From the NCBI GenBank assembly GCA_044450785.1, contig JBIOJM010000136.1, positions 1 to 24,107 of the forward strand: a stretch of DNA of 24,107 nt, given 5' to 3'. The translations under genes were made by a program, and so were the position numbers. The notes below the pieces were generated by a model. It was not told the origin of the DNA. It did no database searches and saw only the letters and a program-made list of their open reading frames with translations. The DNA comes from JBIOJM01 sp044450785. Its GTDB lineage: Bacteria; Planctomycetota; Planctomycetia; Isosphaerales; Isosphaeraceae. Position 1 is the stretch's first letter. Every line of letters starts with the position of its first letter. Positions 16,255 through 23,238 of this stretch are shown here, one piece after another.

Positions 16255-17307
16255 ATGATCCCAACGGTTGTCGTCGGTCACGGCCTGGCAGGACGTGCGT
16301 TCCACTGTCCCCTGGTCCGGCGCCAGCCCGACTTGACGCTGTATGGGATTGTTGCCCGCGATCCCCAGGTCCGCGCCGCGGCCATCGCGGAATGGGGCGA
16401 GGGCGTGCGCGGGTTCGCACACCTTGACGAGGCCCTGGACGACCCCGCGGTCCGGCTGGTCGTGGTCGCGACGCCTCACAATACCCACGCCGATCTGGTC
16501 GTGCGCACACTCGATGCGTCGAAGCACTGCGTGGTCGACAAGGTGATGGCGCTCACGACGGACGACGCCGATCGGATGATCGCCGCGCGAGATCGCTCGG
16601 GCTGCATGCTGTCGGTATTCCACAACCGGCGCTGGGATTGGGACTACCTGACCGTCAAGGAAGTCCTCGCTCAGGAACGGATCGGACGGCCCTTGCTCTT
16701 CGAGAGCGCAGTCTGCCGGTATGCACCGCCGCGCGGCTGGCGCGGGCAGTTCGATACGGCTGGGTCGATCCTGCACGACTGGGGCGCTCACCTCGTCGAC
16801 CAGGCGCTCCAGTTCGAGCTGGGACCATGCCGGCGACTCGCCGCCTGGCTGACCCCCGCTCCCTGGGAGGGCGTCGACACCGGCGGGCACGGGCGGATCG
16901 TCCTGGAGTTCGATCACGTGCTCTTTCAGATCGAGACCAGCCGGATCTGCCGGATCGACCGCCCGCGCTGGTGGATCGTCGGGACCGACGGGGGATTCGT
17001 CAAACATGGGATCGACCCTCAAGAGGAGGCACTGCGCGCCGGCGACATCGATCGGGCAAAGGAACCACCGGACCACGAGGGCCTCTTGCGAGTCGGCGGC
17101 CCCAACGGCGAGGTCATCGAATCCCGCGTCGTGACGGTCCTTGGCCATTGGGACGCGTACTACCGGAACATCGCCGATCACATCCTCGGCCGCTCGCCGC
17201 TCGCCGTGACTGCTGAGCAGGGTCGCGAAGTCGTCCGCCTGCTCGAGGCGGCGATCGTGGCAGCTCGGGAACACAGGACCATCGAAGGCCCTTGGGACGC
17301 TTCTTGA
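16255..17307 (+). CDS. Gfo/Idh/MocA family oxidoreductase (YdgJ/IolW-like)
   Basis: This 350-residue NAD(P)-dependent oxidoreductase has a dinucleotide loop VVVGHGLAG (5-13), ATPHNTHADLV (72-82), and D95-K96 (VDKVMAL) where most relatives have EKP, keeping the catalytic-site lysine. FHNRRWDWDYLTVKEVL (122-138) is the block typical of the YdgJ/scyllo-inositol dehydrogenase branch. SILHDWGAHLVDQ (171-183) supplies D175 and H179. It probably oxidises or reduces a sugar or cyclitol; the substrate is unknown. The ATG at 16255 follows GGCGGGAAA. It is transcribed divergently from the aminotransferase operon and shares its intergenic region. No functional link to that operon is evident beyond position. 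Confidence 0.9.
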   Translation: MIPTVVVGHGLAGRAFHCPLVRRQPDLTLYGIVARDPQVRAAAIAEWGEGVRGFAHLDEALDDPAVRLVVVATPHNTHADLVVRTLDASKHCVVDKVMALTTDDADRMIAARDRSGCMLSVFHNRRWDWDYLTVKEVLAQERIGRPLLFESAVCRYAPPRGWRGQFDTAGSILHDWGAHLVDQALQFELGPCRRLAAWLTPAPWEGVDTGGHGRIVLEFDHVLFQIETSRICRIDRPRWWIVGTDGGFVKHGIDPQEEALRAGDIDRAKEPPDHEGLLRVGGPNGEVIESRVVTVLGHWDAYYRNIADHILGRSPLAVTAEQGREVVRLLEAAIVAAREHRTIEGPWDAS

Positions 17308-17309
17308 CA

Positions 17310-17332
17310 GCCTGCGTCACGAATCAGCAGGC
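17310..17332 (+). terminator. Hairpin directly after the Gfo/Idh stop codon
   Basis: GCCTGC (17310-17315) and GCAGGC (17327-17332) are perfect inverted repeats with an 11-base loop, starting 3 bases after the stop. No T-run follows, so terminator function is uncertain. Confidence 0.3.
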
Positions 17333-17459
17333 GGCACAACCCGCATAGATTGCCGGTGGGTTGGCTTTGCCTACAGAATTATGGGGCAAATAGACAGCAC
17401 CCATGGGCAGCGCGACTCGCGAGCGTGATTCGGTCGAGATGTGGGATTGGGTCTAGCTT

Positions 17460-17525
17460 TTACTTGGCCTTACGGCCAGCAGAATAAGCGGCCGCCGCTG
17501 AAATGATGCTCGCGAGAATCGTCAA
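17460..17525 (-). CDS. Possible 21-residue hydrophobic micropeptide
   Basis: A short frame starts at a TTG that overlaps the stop codon of the upstream 92-residue gene and runs to TAA at 17462-17460. The product would be a hydrophobic stretch (TILASIISAAAAYS) with a basic tail GRKAK, which looks like a tiny single-span membrane peptide. The alternative is a frameshifted extension of the upstream membrane protein. No independent ribosome-binding site is visible, so reinitiation would be needed. Confidence 0.25.
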   Translation of the reverse strand: MTILASIISAAAAYSAGRKAK

Positions 17526-17800
17526 AGCGGTGCGAGAAGAATCGTCGCGGGTGGATGAGTTTTGTAGATGACGACGGAGCAGAACGCGCCAGCAGCCAAG
17601 AAGGCAAGCACTACGAAGTAATCCCATCTTTCGCGATGCCTTACCTCCCTCAACTCGGTGACATGCTTGTGTTCGGTTTCTATTCTTTCTTGGGCAATCC
17701 TTGCAGAGATGACCGTCTCTGGCTCTGGTGTTTTTAGATCGAGTTTCTGAAAAATGGCAAGCAAATCATATATTTCTTGATTCTTGGGTGACGCAGCCAT
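17522..17800 (-). CDS. Small single-pass membrane protein of unknown function
   Basis: This 92-residue protein has a charged N-terminal cytoplasmic-like part of about 60 residues (helical, with KNQEIYDLLAIFQKL and a His/Arg/Glu-rich segment RHRERWD). One hydrophobic helix at about 61-80 (YFVVLAFLAAGAFCSVVIY) follows, then a short tail. I do not recognise the family. It starts 2 bases after the stop of the upstream 90-residue gene (TGA-TT-ATG), so the two are surely cotranscribed and probably translationally coupled. Base composition is clearly lower in GC than the flanking genes, which hints at acquisition. A membrane partner for the upstream soluble protein is a plausible inference. Confidence 0.65.
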   Translation of the reverse strand: MAASPKNQEIYDLLAIFQKLDLKTPEPETVISARIAQERIETEHKHVTELREVRHRERWDYFVVLAFLAAGAFCSVVIYKTHPPATILLAPL

Positions 17801-17802
17801 AA

Positions 17803-18075
17803 TCAGTCTCGGAGCGCGGGAATGTCTTGAATCACTTTGCCATCGCTGTCGACGACCGCAAGGTGATTGCCGTTGGCCCTGGCTCTTGTCATGATTTCGG
17901 CGAGCGCGAGCCCGAGTTTCACAAGATCTGCGTCGCTCATTTGGTTCTTGACCGCCAAATCGTGTATGCGTTCACTGGTGTATGCGGACGCCTGAAGCAC
18001 CATCGATGACCCCACGGTTATTGGCTTCTGCACTAGCTCCGCTCCCCACGGCGGCTGATCTGGTCGGTTTTCCAT
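17803..18075 (-). CDS. Small hypothetical protein, first gene of two-gene operon
   Basis: This 90-residue soluble protein begins MENRPDQPPWGAELVQKP. It contains a helical segment with SDADLVKLGLALAEIMTRAR and ends in a strand pair NHLAVVDSDGKVIQDIP. I do not recognise the family. The start is well supported: AGGGAG lies about 9 bases before the ATG at 18075. That ATG and ribosome-binding site lie inside an inverted repeat (18073-18104), suggesting control of translation or a repressor site. GC content and codon use are less extreme than in the surrounding genes. It sits alone between an oxidoreductase and a secreted protein, with the membrane-protein gene immediately downstream. Confidence 0.65.
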   Translation of the reverse strand: MENRPDQPPWGAELVQKPITVGSSMVLQASAYTSERIHDLAVKNQMSDADLVKLGLALAEIMTRARANGNHLAVVDSDGKVIQDIPALRD

Positions 18076-18104
18076 GAAAAGTGCTCCCTGGGCGCCTTTT
18101 CATG
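18073..18104 (-). promoter_or_regulatory. Inverted repeat covering start codon of the small operon
   Basis: CATGAAAAG (18073-18081) and CTTTTCATG (18096-18104) are perfect 9-base inverted repeats separated by 14 bases. On the minus strand the ribosome-binding site AGGGAG is in the loop, and the start ATG is within the downstream arm. As RNA this would hide the start codon; as DNA it has the form of a dimeric-regulator operator. Confidence 0.5.
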
Positions 18105-18462
18105 AGATTCTCTCTAAACCGACGTCGGAATGGAATAGCTTGGCAATTCTTTCGGTGAATTGCGGGCGTCCCCACCGCATTATTGTTTGATCGGCAGACG
18201 GAGCGGCAATCTTGCCTTTTATAGCTCAGAGGGGAATATTGGCGGATACGGCGGGTTGAAAAGGCGTCGAGGTGCGGCGGATCCGCTTCGTGGACGCATG
18301 GCTGATACCGCAGGAGATCGGTGAGCCGGGCGTGGCGGGCGGGACCACTCAAACGCCTGAGCCGAGAGCCCGTAACCCCGACCAATCGGCCGGCTCGAGT
18401 GGGCCTCCGGGCAGATTCGGCGCGCCCCGACCAGGGTTTCATCCTGGGAACGCGGATGAGGC
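18105..18462. other. Intergenic region with a dyad symmetry at 18143-18163
   Basis: No convincing gene lies in these 358 bases; the open frames here have poor codon use. GCAATTC (18143-18149) and GAATTGC (18157-18163) form a perfect 7-base inverted repeat with a 7-base loop, about 70 bases upstream of the small minus-strand operon start. The AT-rich stretch 18105-18240 probably holds that operon's promoter. No clear -35/-10 pair was picked out. Confidence 0.4.
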
Positions 18463-19596
18463 TCATGGGTTACGGCTGCGCAGGAATTCATCCATGGTCA
18501 TTGCGCCGTTGGGGCCGTAGACCACGCCGCCGCCGTTGCGATATGACTCCTGGAGCTGCTGTTGCCGGAGGGCCCGGGCCATTTGCTGATAGGCCTGCGT
18601 CTGGGCCTGTTGATTGGCGATCTGAGCCTCGCCGACTGCCGCCTCTCGCTGGAGCGTCTGGAGCTGGACCTGGGCGTGGAGTTGCTCCTGACGTCTTTGT
18701 TGCTCTTCGGCCTTCAGGGAATTCTCTACGGATTGAGCCCTCTGCCTCCTGTTCTTTCGGCGTTCGATTGTCGCCTGAAGCTCCTCCTTCCCGCGATCGG
18801 CCTTGACCGCAGCCGGCTTCGTGGCTTTGCCGGGGACCGGACTGACGCGCGTAACCGAAACCCAGCCGACCTTCCCCTTGAACTGACCGCTCAGGAGTTC
18901 CACCTGGACCGGGTAAATCCTGTTGATCAACTGTTCGGGGAAGACTTTCTGGACCTTGACCTCCGTGTTCAATGTCGTGAAGAAGATCGCCTTCTTGGCT
19001 TCCAGCCGTTTGACGACGGCGTCCCTCGACGATTCGGGGGCTCCCTGCCATTCCTGGAAAACGGCCGGAGCCGAATCGTCGGCGACCACCAGGCGGATGA
19101 GGCTGCGCACCACGCCGAACATCGTCGGCTGTGGGGCCAGGTAAGCCTTCTCCCCGGGGATGGGGTCGCGATACAGCGGCCTGTACTCCGCCTGCTCGGC
19201 CTTCTTCCCTTCTCCCGCGGCCCCCAGCGCCGCGAATTCTTCGTCGCTCACGAGCGACTTGGAGCAGACCCAACCGCGCAAGCCCTTCTGGGTCCCCTGG
19301 CTGACCTCGACCTGGACGATCTCCTTGAACACCGGACCCCTCAACTTCTGAGTGGAGAGGGACTTCGCCCTCGTCCCGGACGGGATCGCGAGCAGCTCCC
19401 CTCGCTTGACCGCCTGCTCCATGAATCCCGCGACAGCGAGCGGGTCCTTGATCGCGGCCTCATTCACCTGCTCGAGCAATTTCATGTCCTTGGCAAGCCC
19501 GATCGGGAACTGCGGATGGTCGTTGCTGAGAGTGCTCCGGGTCGGAGAATCGGGCGCTTGCACAGCCAGCAAGAAAGCCAAGACGAGCGGGGACAT
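18463..19596 (-). CDS. Secreted protein with SH3-like segments and Gln-rich coiled coil
   Basis: This 377-residue protein has a short hydrophobic N-terminal export signal (SPLVLAFLLAVQA). Two regions look like bacterial SH3-type beta barrels: about 70-115, ending in GLRGWVCSKSLV, and about 205-250, ending in KGKVGWVSVTRV. Both end in a G-W-V-x-x-x-x-V pattern. Residues about 265-345 are a highly charged, Gln-rich coiled coil (RRQEQLHAQVQLQTLQ). The tail carries YRNGGGVVYGPNGAMTMDEF. I do not recognise a named family. The ATG at 19596 follows GAGGAT. A cell-envelope or periplasmic scaffold role is inference. A possible promoter lies at 19647-19675. It diverges from the transglutaminase/TIR operon, and no functional tie is shown. 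Confidence 0.75.
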   Translation of the reverse strand: MSPLVLAFLLAVQAPDSPTRSTLSNDHPQFPIGLAKDMKLLEQVNEAAIKDPLAVAGFMEQAVKRGELLAIPSGTRAKSLSTQKLRGPVFKEIVQVEVSQGTQKGLRGWVCSKSLVSDEEFAALGAAGEGKKAEQAEYRPLYRDPIPGEKAYLAPQPTMFGVVRSLIRLVVADDSAPAVFQEWQGAPESSRDAVVKRLEAKKAIFFTTLNTEVKVQKVFPEQLINRIYPVQVELLSGQFKGKVGWVSVTRVSPVPGKATKPAAVKADRGKEELQATIERRKNRRQRAQSVENSLKAEEQQRRQEQLHAQVQLQTLQREAAVGEAQIANQQAQTQAYQQMARALRQQQLQESYRNGGGVVYGPNGAMTMDEFLRSRNP

Positions 19597-19646
19597 GGTG
19601 AATCCTCAAGCAGTGGCCACAATATTCGGGGTTACGACCGCTCGAT

Positions 19647-19675
19647 GTTCTAAAACATTTCTATGCCGGATTCAA
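19647..19675 (-). promoter_or_regulatory. Possible promoter of the secreted-protein gene
   Basis: On the minus strand TTGAAT (19675-19670) and TAGAAC (19652-19647) are spaced by 17 bases, each matching four of six consensus bases, in the only AT-rich part of the intergenic gap. It lies about 50 bases before the gene's ATG. Confidence 0.3.
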
Positions 19676-19898
19676 GCTATTTTTAAGAGGTCCAGTTCCG
19701 TTCGACGAGAATTGGTGGGACCTGTCCCGCTTTCCGGGGGTCAAGTCGCGCGACTGTCACCTGCCAGAACAGATGATCACGCGCGACCCGCTGAAGATCC
19801 CTTGCCTGACACCAGAATACTCGGCTACCTTGGACGACGTCTCGGGCCGGTCCCTGTCCGAGATGCTCACTCTTGTGAGGACCGTGCCGCCAAGCCAT

Positions 19899-19915
19899 TG
19901 CTCCCCGCGGGAGCA
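19899..19915 (+). promoter_or_regulatory. Hairpin overlapping the ribosome-binding region of the transglutaminase-like gene
   Basis: TGCTCCC (19899-19905) and GGGAGCA (19909-19915) form a 7-base, GC-rich stem with a CGC loop, ending 14 bases before the ATG at 19930. The only purine-rich ribosome-binding-like sequence here (GGGAGCAGG) is the 3' arm itself, so folding would hide it. Confidence 0.4.
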
Positions 19916-19929
19916 GGTGCCCCTGATCC

Positions 19930-21141
19930 ATGACCGACGCCACCGCGCCAGATCCCGAGTCGTTGCGCAGGCAACTCCAGCGGCAATATCACCGCGTCGT
20001 CGGCCTGCGCGGCCGGCTTTATGCCCAAGCCGATCCATCGGCTGACCTTCCTCTCCAACAGCAACTGGCAGCGGAGGAAGCGAGTTTGGACGGGCTTGAA
20101 AGCCAGGTCAGTGCCCTCGCGCCCCCCACGGAGCCGGGTGGTCTCTCGACCCCGCCTCGCGGGCGCATGCTTGGGGCGAAAACCACTGGCCTGCGGGTCG
20201 AGCGAACCGTGCACATGAAGCCTCTACCCACGGGTGTGTATCACCTGCTCGACCCCGAGACCGACCCGCTCCTGACCGTCATGGTCGCCAACGAGTCGCG
20301 TGAGACGAGGCGCGTCTGCGTCCGGGTCTACATCGAGGGGCTCTCGGCCGAGGAAGTGCGCACCGTCGAGATCGACCCGCGGAAGCAGGCGACATTCCAC
20401 CTTCTGCCGACCCTGCTGCCCGAGCGGGCCCGGACGATTACCGAGGTCCAGCGCGCCACGCTCCACGTCGTCGCGGAGGACCTCGATGGTAAGACCGAGA
20501 GCCACGACACCTTCTCGATCGTCTGTCTGGCCCGCACCTCCAGCTTCAATGCCGTCCGCCGCCCTGATACCGGCCAGGTCGTCGATCTTTCCCACTACTA
20601 CGGCGCCTGGGTCACACCCCATGCCGAGGCCGTCCAGGAGCGGGTCCGCCGCGCCGCCGACTTGCTGCCGAACCGGCAGATCTGGGGCTACCAGGACGAT
20701 CCCGAGTTGGTGACACGTCAGGTCGAAGCCTTGTACCGAGTGCTGAAGGAGGCGGAGATCACTTATATCAACTCGGTGATCGACTACGGTGCCCCACCGG
20801 GCCAGGCGATCCAGCGGACCCGCCTGCCGCGTGAGTCGCTGGCCGGACGGGCGGCAAACTGCATCGACGGCACGGTGCTCTTCGCCAGCCTCCTCGAAGG
20901 GGCTTCGCTCAACCCGGCGATCGTTCTGATACCGGGTCATGCGTTCGTCGGCTGGGAGGCATGGGATGGGTCGGATGAGTGGCGTTTCCTCGAGACGACC
21001 ATGATCGGCTCCCATGAGTTTGAGGCGGCATGCCGCTCGGGTCAGAAGCAGTACGATGAGGCCAAGACGCATGGTCGCGGCCGTCTGACCATGCACAAGC
21101 TGACCGAGTTGCGGGCCCGCGAAATCTACCCGATGGAGTAG
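19930..21141 (+). CDS. Transglutaminase-like cysteine peptidase-fold protein with coiled-coil and beta-sandwich N-terminus
   Basis: This 403-residue protein has no signal peptide, so it is probably cytoplasmic. Residues about 8-62 form a coiled coil (SLRRQLQRQYHRVVGLRGRL and a second helix). About 95-205 form a beta-sandwich (VYHLLDPETDPLLTVMVANES...). About 220-380 are a transglutaminase-like domain with an apparent triad: C311 in ANCIDGTVL, H337 in IPGHAFVGWEAW, and E355 in WRFLETT (an acidic third residue). Such folds include proteases, deamidases and transglutaminases; which applies is unknown. The gene following 48 bases downstream encodes a pseudokinase-TIR protein, so the two are likely cotranscribed. 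That pairing points to a conflict, signalling or post-translational modification system (inference). A start codon further in, at 20167, is conceivable but would remove the coiled coil. Confidence 0.82.
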   Translation: MTDATAPDPESLRRQLQRQYHRVVGLRGRLYAQADPSADLPLQQQLAAEEASLDGLESQVSALAPPTEPGGLSTPPRGRMLGAKTTGLRVERTVHMKPLPTGVYHLLDPETDPLLTVMVANESRETRRVCVRVYIEGLSAEEVRTVEIDPRKQATFHLLPTLLPERARTITEVQRATLHVVAEDLDGKTESHDTFSIVCLARTSSFNAVRRPDTGQVVDLSHYYGAWVTPHAEAVQERVRRAADLLPNRQIWGYQDDPELVTRQVEALYRVLKEAEITYINSVIDYGAPPGQAIQRTRLPRESLAGRAANCIDGTVLFASLLEGASLNPAIVLIPGHAFVGWEAWDGSDEWRFLETTMIGSHEFEAACRSGQKQYDEAKTHGRGRLTMHKLTELRAREIYPME

Positions 21142-21189
21142 CGTCTTTCCTTGCTCCCGAGAATCTTTGGGACGGCTCGGAGGTCACAG

Positions 21190-23100
21190 ATGCAGGTCGA
21201 GCTCCATCTCCAGCCCGGTACGATGGTCGATCGCGCCGCGATGATCGAGTTCGCCGGGCGCGCGCTCCCACTGGAACATCCCGCGCTCGTGAAGATTCTC
21301 GATGTTTGCCTCGATGATGCAGGGTGTGGAGTGCTGGTCACGCCCACGGCGGCTGGACCGCGCTGGGAACTGCACCGGATCGCTTCTCCGCTCATCGATC
21401 CCGCGACGGCCTGCTCCATCGGGTTGTCCCTGGCGGAGGCGCTGGATTACCTCCACCGGGTTCAGTTCCGGGGCGGCATGTCCCTGAGTTGGGACGAATC
21501 GGTTCGAGCGGTCCGAGGGGGGGATGGGAGCTGGCACCTGGCCGTGATGCCGCCTTCCCCCGCGCAGGTCGCCATGGCTTCGACCCCCCGCGGGTTCACC
21601 GGCGTGGCCCGGTACGGAGCACCGGAGTTGCTCTCCGCGCCGGGGATCATCCCCACCCCCGCATCCGACTCGTTCACGTTGGGAGCCCTGCTCTTCGAGC
21701 TGCTCACGGGCGAGCGTCTGATCCGCGCGAAGCCCCTGGAGGAGATCATCCGTGAGGTGCTTGCAGGCGAATATCGCAGGGCCTCCGATCTGCGCCCGGA
21801 TCTCCCCGGCGTTCTCGTGGACTTTCTGGCCCGTGCCCTCCAGCTCGAGCCGGGCTCCCGGCCGTCGCTTCCGGAGTGGCCGGCGGCGATGAAGAGGTTC
21901 GGCGGCCAGCTCCTTCCGCGACCGGCGCCAAGTCCAGATGATACGGTCCCGGAGCTCCGCGAGCGGGAGAAGCCGCGTTTCCGGTTGATCAGTCTGCGGG
22001 ACGACTCGGGGTATGAATTGAGGCTGCGGCTAGCCGATCCCCCGAGAGTGGGCGGGTTCGGTGGACTCCGCGCCGCCCTCCAGGAGAGTCAGGTGCTGGG
22101 TCTGGAGCAGACCTGGAACGTCCCCTACCTAGGCCCGGGCAGCGGCGGGACGAAGAAGGGGCTCGCTTCCTTGACCGAGAAGACGACCGAGGACACGCGC
22201 GGGGCCTCGCTGCTGCCGGCCAGCATCGCGCTTGAGACCCAGGAGCGAACGCCGCTGGCGGCTGACGCCGATCCGGTGGACTGCACGGTCTTCGCGCCAC
22301 CCACGGCCCGGGCGGGGGAATCGATCCTGGTTCAAGTCTACGCCCACATGCCGGATCAAAGCGAGCAGGTGGTCCAACTCGCCCAAGAGGCCGATGACGC
22401 CGCGCGGAGGCTGGGTTTTCGGTCCCTGGAGGTCGAGATCCCGCGCGGGACCAAACTCCAGATCGAGTTGACGCTGCCAGGGGTCGAGATTGAGGATTCC
22501 ATTCAGCAGGTCGTCTGGCGGGGAAGAGCGACGTCGGTCCAGTTCGCCGTGGATCTGGCTCGAACGCAGCCTCCGGGCAATCTGATCGGTCGGGTCGCAG
22601 TCTATCGCGACGGGACACCGATCGGCCATGTCCGGTTCAAACTCGAGATCAACGCCGGCGATCGACCCCTCGTCCCGTCCATGCCTCGTCCGCTCGGCGA
22701 CGAGGCGAAGCGTTACTCGCAGGCGTTCCTCTCGTACGCCATGAAGGACCTGAACGAGGTGATGAAGCGCGTCCAGATGTTGGCCCGCTGCCACATCAAT
22801 TTCTTCCAGGATATCCTCTCGATGGAGCCCGGCGACCGCTGGGAGCAAAAGCTCTACGAGCACATCGACCACTGCGACGTCTTCATGCTGTTCTGGTCCA
22901 CCGCCTCCAAGGAGTCGAAGTGGGTGCGGCAGGAAGTTGAGTATGCCCTGAAGCGGAAAGGAACCGACGATTCCGCGGCCCCCGAGATCGTCCCGATCCT
23001 CCTCGAGGGACCTCCCATCCCGCTGCCACCCCCCGAGCTATCCCATATCCATTTCAATGATCGACTGCTCTACTATATGCAGAACCCTAAACCACAATGA
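21190..23100 (+). CDS. Pseudokinase - beta-rich linker - TIR domain protein
   Basis: This 636-residue, three-part protein begins with residues 1-240, shaped like a Ser/Thr kinase: LEHPALVKILDV, ALDYLH (84-89), YGAPELLS with APE at 144-146, and DSFTLGALLFELLTGE. The catalytic parts are gone: HRD reads FRG (93-95), the catalytic-loop Lys is Met97, no DFG is seen, and the VAIK Lys position looks like His6. Residues about 365-490 are a beta-rich domain (CTVFAPPTARAGESILVQVY ... GHVRFKLEI) that I have seen before TIR domains in bacterial proteins. Residues about 507-636 are TIR (YSQAFLSYAMKDL, INFFQDILSMEPGDRW, DVFMLFWSTASKESKWVRQE), with E582 in the WVRQE position of the NADase Glu. ATG 21190 has GGAGG 6 bases upstream; a TTG at 21151 would add 13 residues. 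Confidence 0.85.
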   Translation: MQVELHLQPGTMVDRAAMIEFAGRALPLEHPALVKILDVCLDDAGCGVLVTPTAAGPRWELHRIASPLIDPATACSIGLSLAEALDYLHRVQFRGGMSLSWDESVRAVRGGDGSWHLAVMPPSPAQVAMASTPRGFTGVARYGAPELLSAPGIIPTPASDSFTLGALLFELLTGERLIRAKPLEEIIREVLAGEYRRASDLRPDLPGVLVDFLARALQLEPGSRPSLPEWPAAMKRFGGQLLPRPAPSPDDTVPELREREKPRFRLISLRDDSGYELRLRLADPPRVGGFGGLRAALQESQVLGLEQTWNVPYLGPGSGGTKKGLASLTEKTTEDTRGASLLPASIALETQERTPLAADADPVDCTVFAPPTARAGESILVQVYAHMPDQSEQVVQLAQEADDAARRLGFRSLEVEIPRGTKLQIELTLPGVEIEDSIQQVVWRGRATSVQFAVDLARTQPPGNLIGRVAVYRDGTPIGHVRFKLEINAGDRPLVPSMPRPLGDEAKRYSQAFLSYAMKDLNEVMKRVQMLARCHINFFQDILSMEPGDRWEQKLYEHIDHCDVFMLFWSTASKESKWVRQEVEYALKRKGTDDSAAPEIVPILLEGPPIPLPPPELSHIHFNDRLLYYMQNPKPQ

Positions 23101-23238
23101 CGATTGTGCCGATAATAGCGGATGTCCGGCCTCGAGGTCGTGGTCGAGCACGGGGAAGCGCCCGTTCTTCTTGATGGGGCGACTCGCCAGAGGCTAAACG
23201 AGGCGAAGAAGGCGGACGGGTCGCGCAGGGAGGTGCGA

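Larger units (their letters stand above)
19597..19929. other. Divergent intergenic region rich in palindromes
   Basis: This 333-base gap separates the secreted-protein gene (minus) from the transglutaminase/TIR operon (plus). It holds the weak minus-strand promoter above, a dyad GGGAC-CT-GTCCC (19717-19728), a perfect 12-base palindrome AGTCGCGCGACT (19744-19755), a hairpin CTCAC-TCTT-GTGAG (19866-19879), and a strong hairpin at 19899-19915. No convincing gene was found. Confidence 0.5.

Noticed and set aside
16216..17274. A 352-codon minus-strand frame opposite the Gfo/Idh gene
   Set aside because: It is antisense to an enzyme with recognisable motifs along its full length.
6600..18100. tRNA genes, CRISPR repeats or insertion-sequence ends near the low-GC island and operon borders
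   Set aside because: No cloverleaf-like sequence, repeated spacer pattern, or paired terminal inverted repeats with target duplication was seen by eye.
17972..18466. A 164-codon minus-strand frame through the intergenic region
   Set aside because: The translation is rich in Arg/Ser/Pro without domain features, and it overlaps the better supported 90-residue gene and its regulatory repeat.
22129..22872. A 247-codon minus-strand frame within the TIR gene
   Set aside because: It is antisense to the conserved beta-rich and TIR domains.
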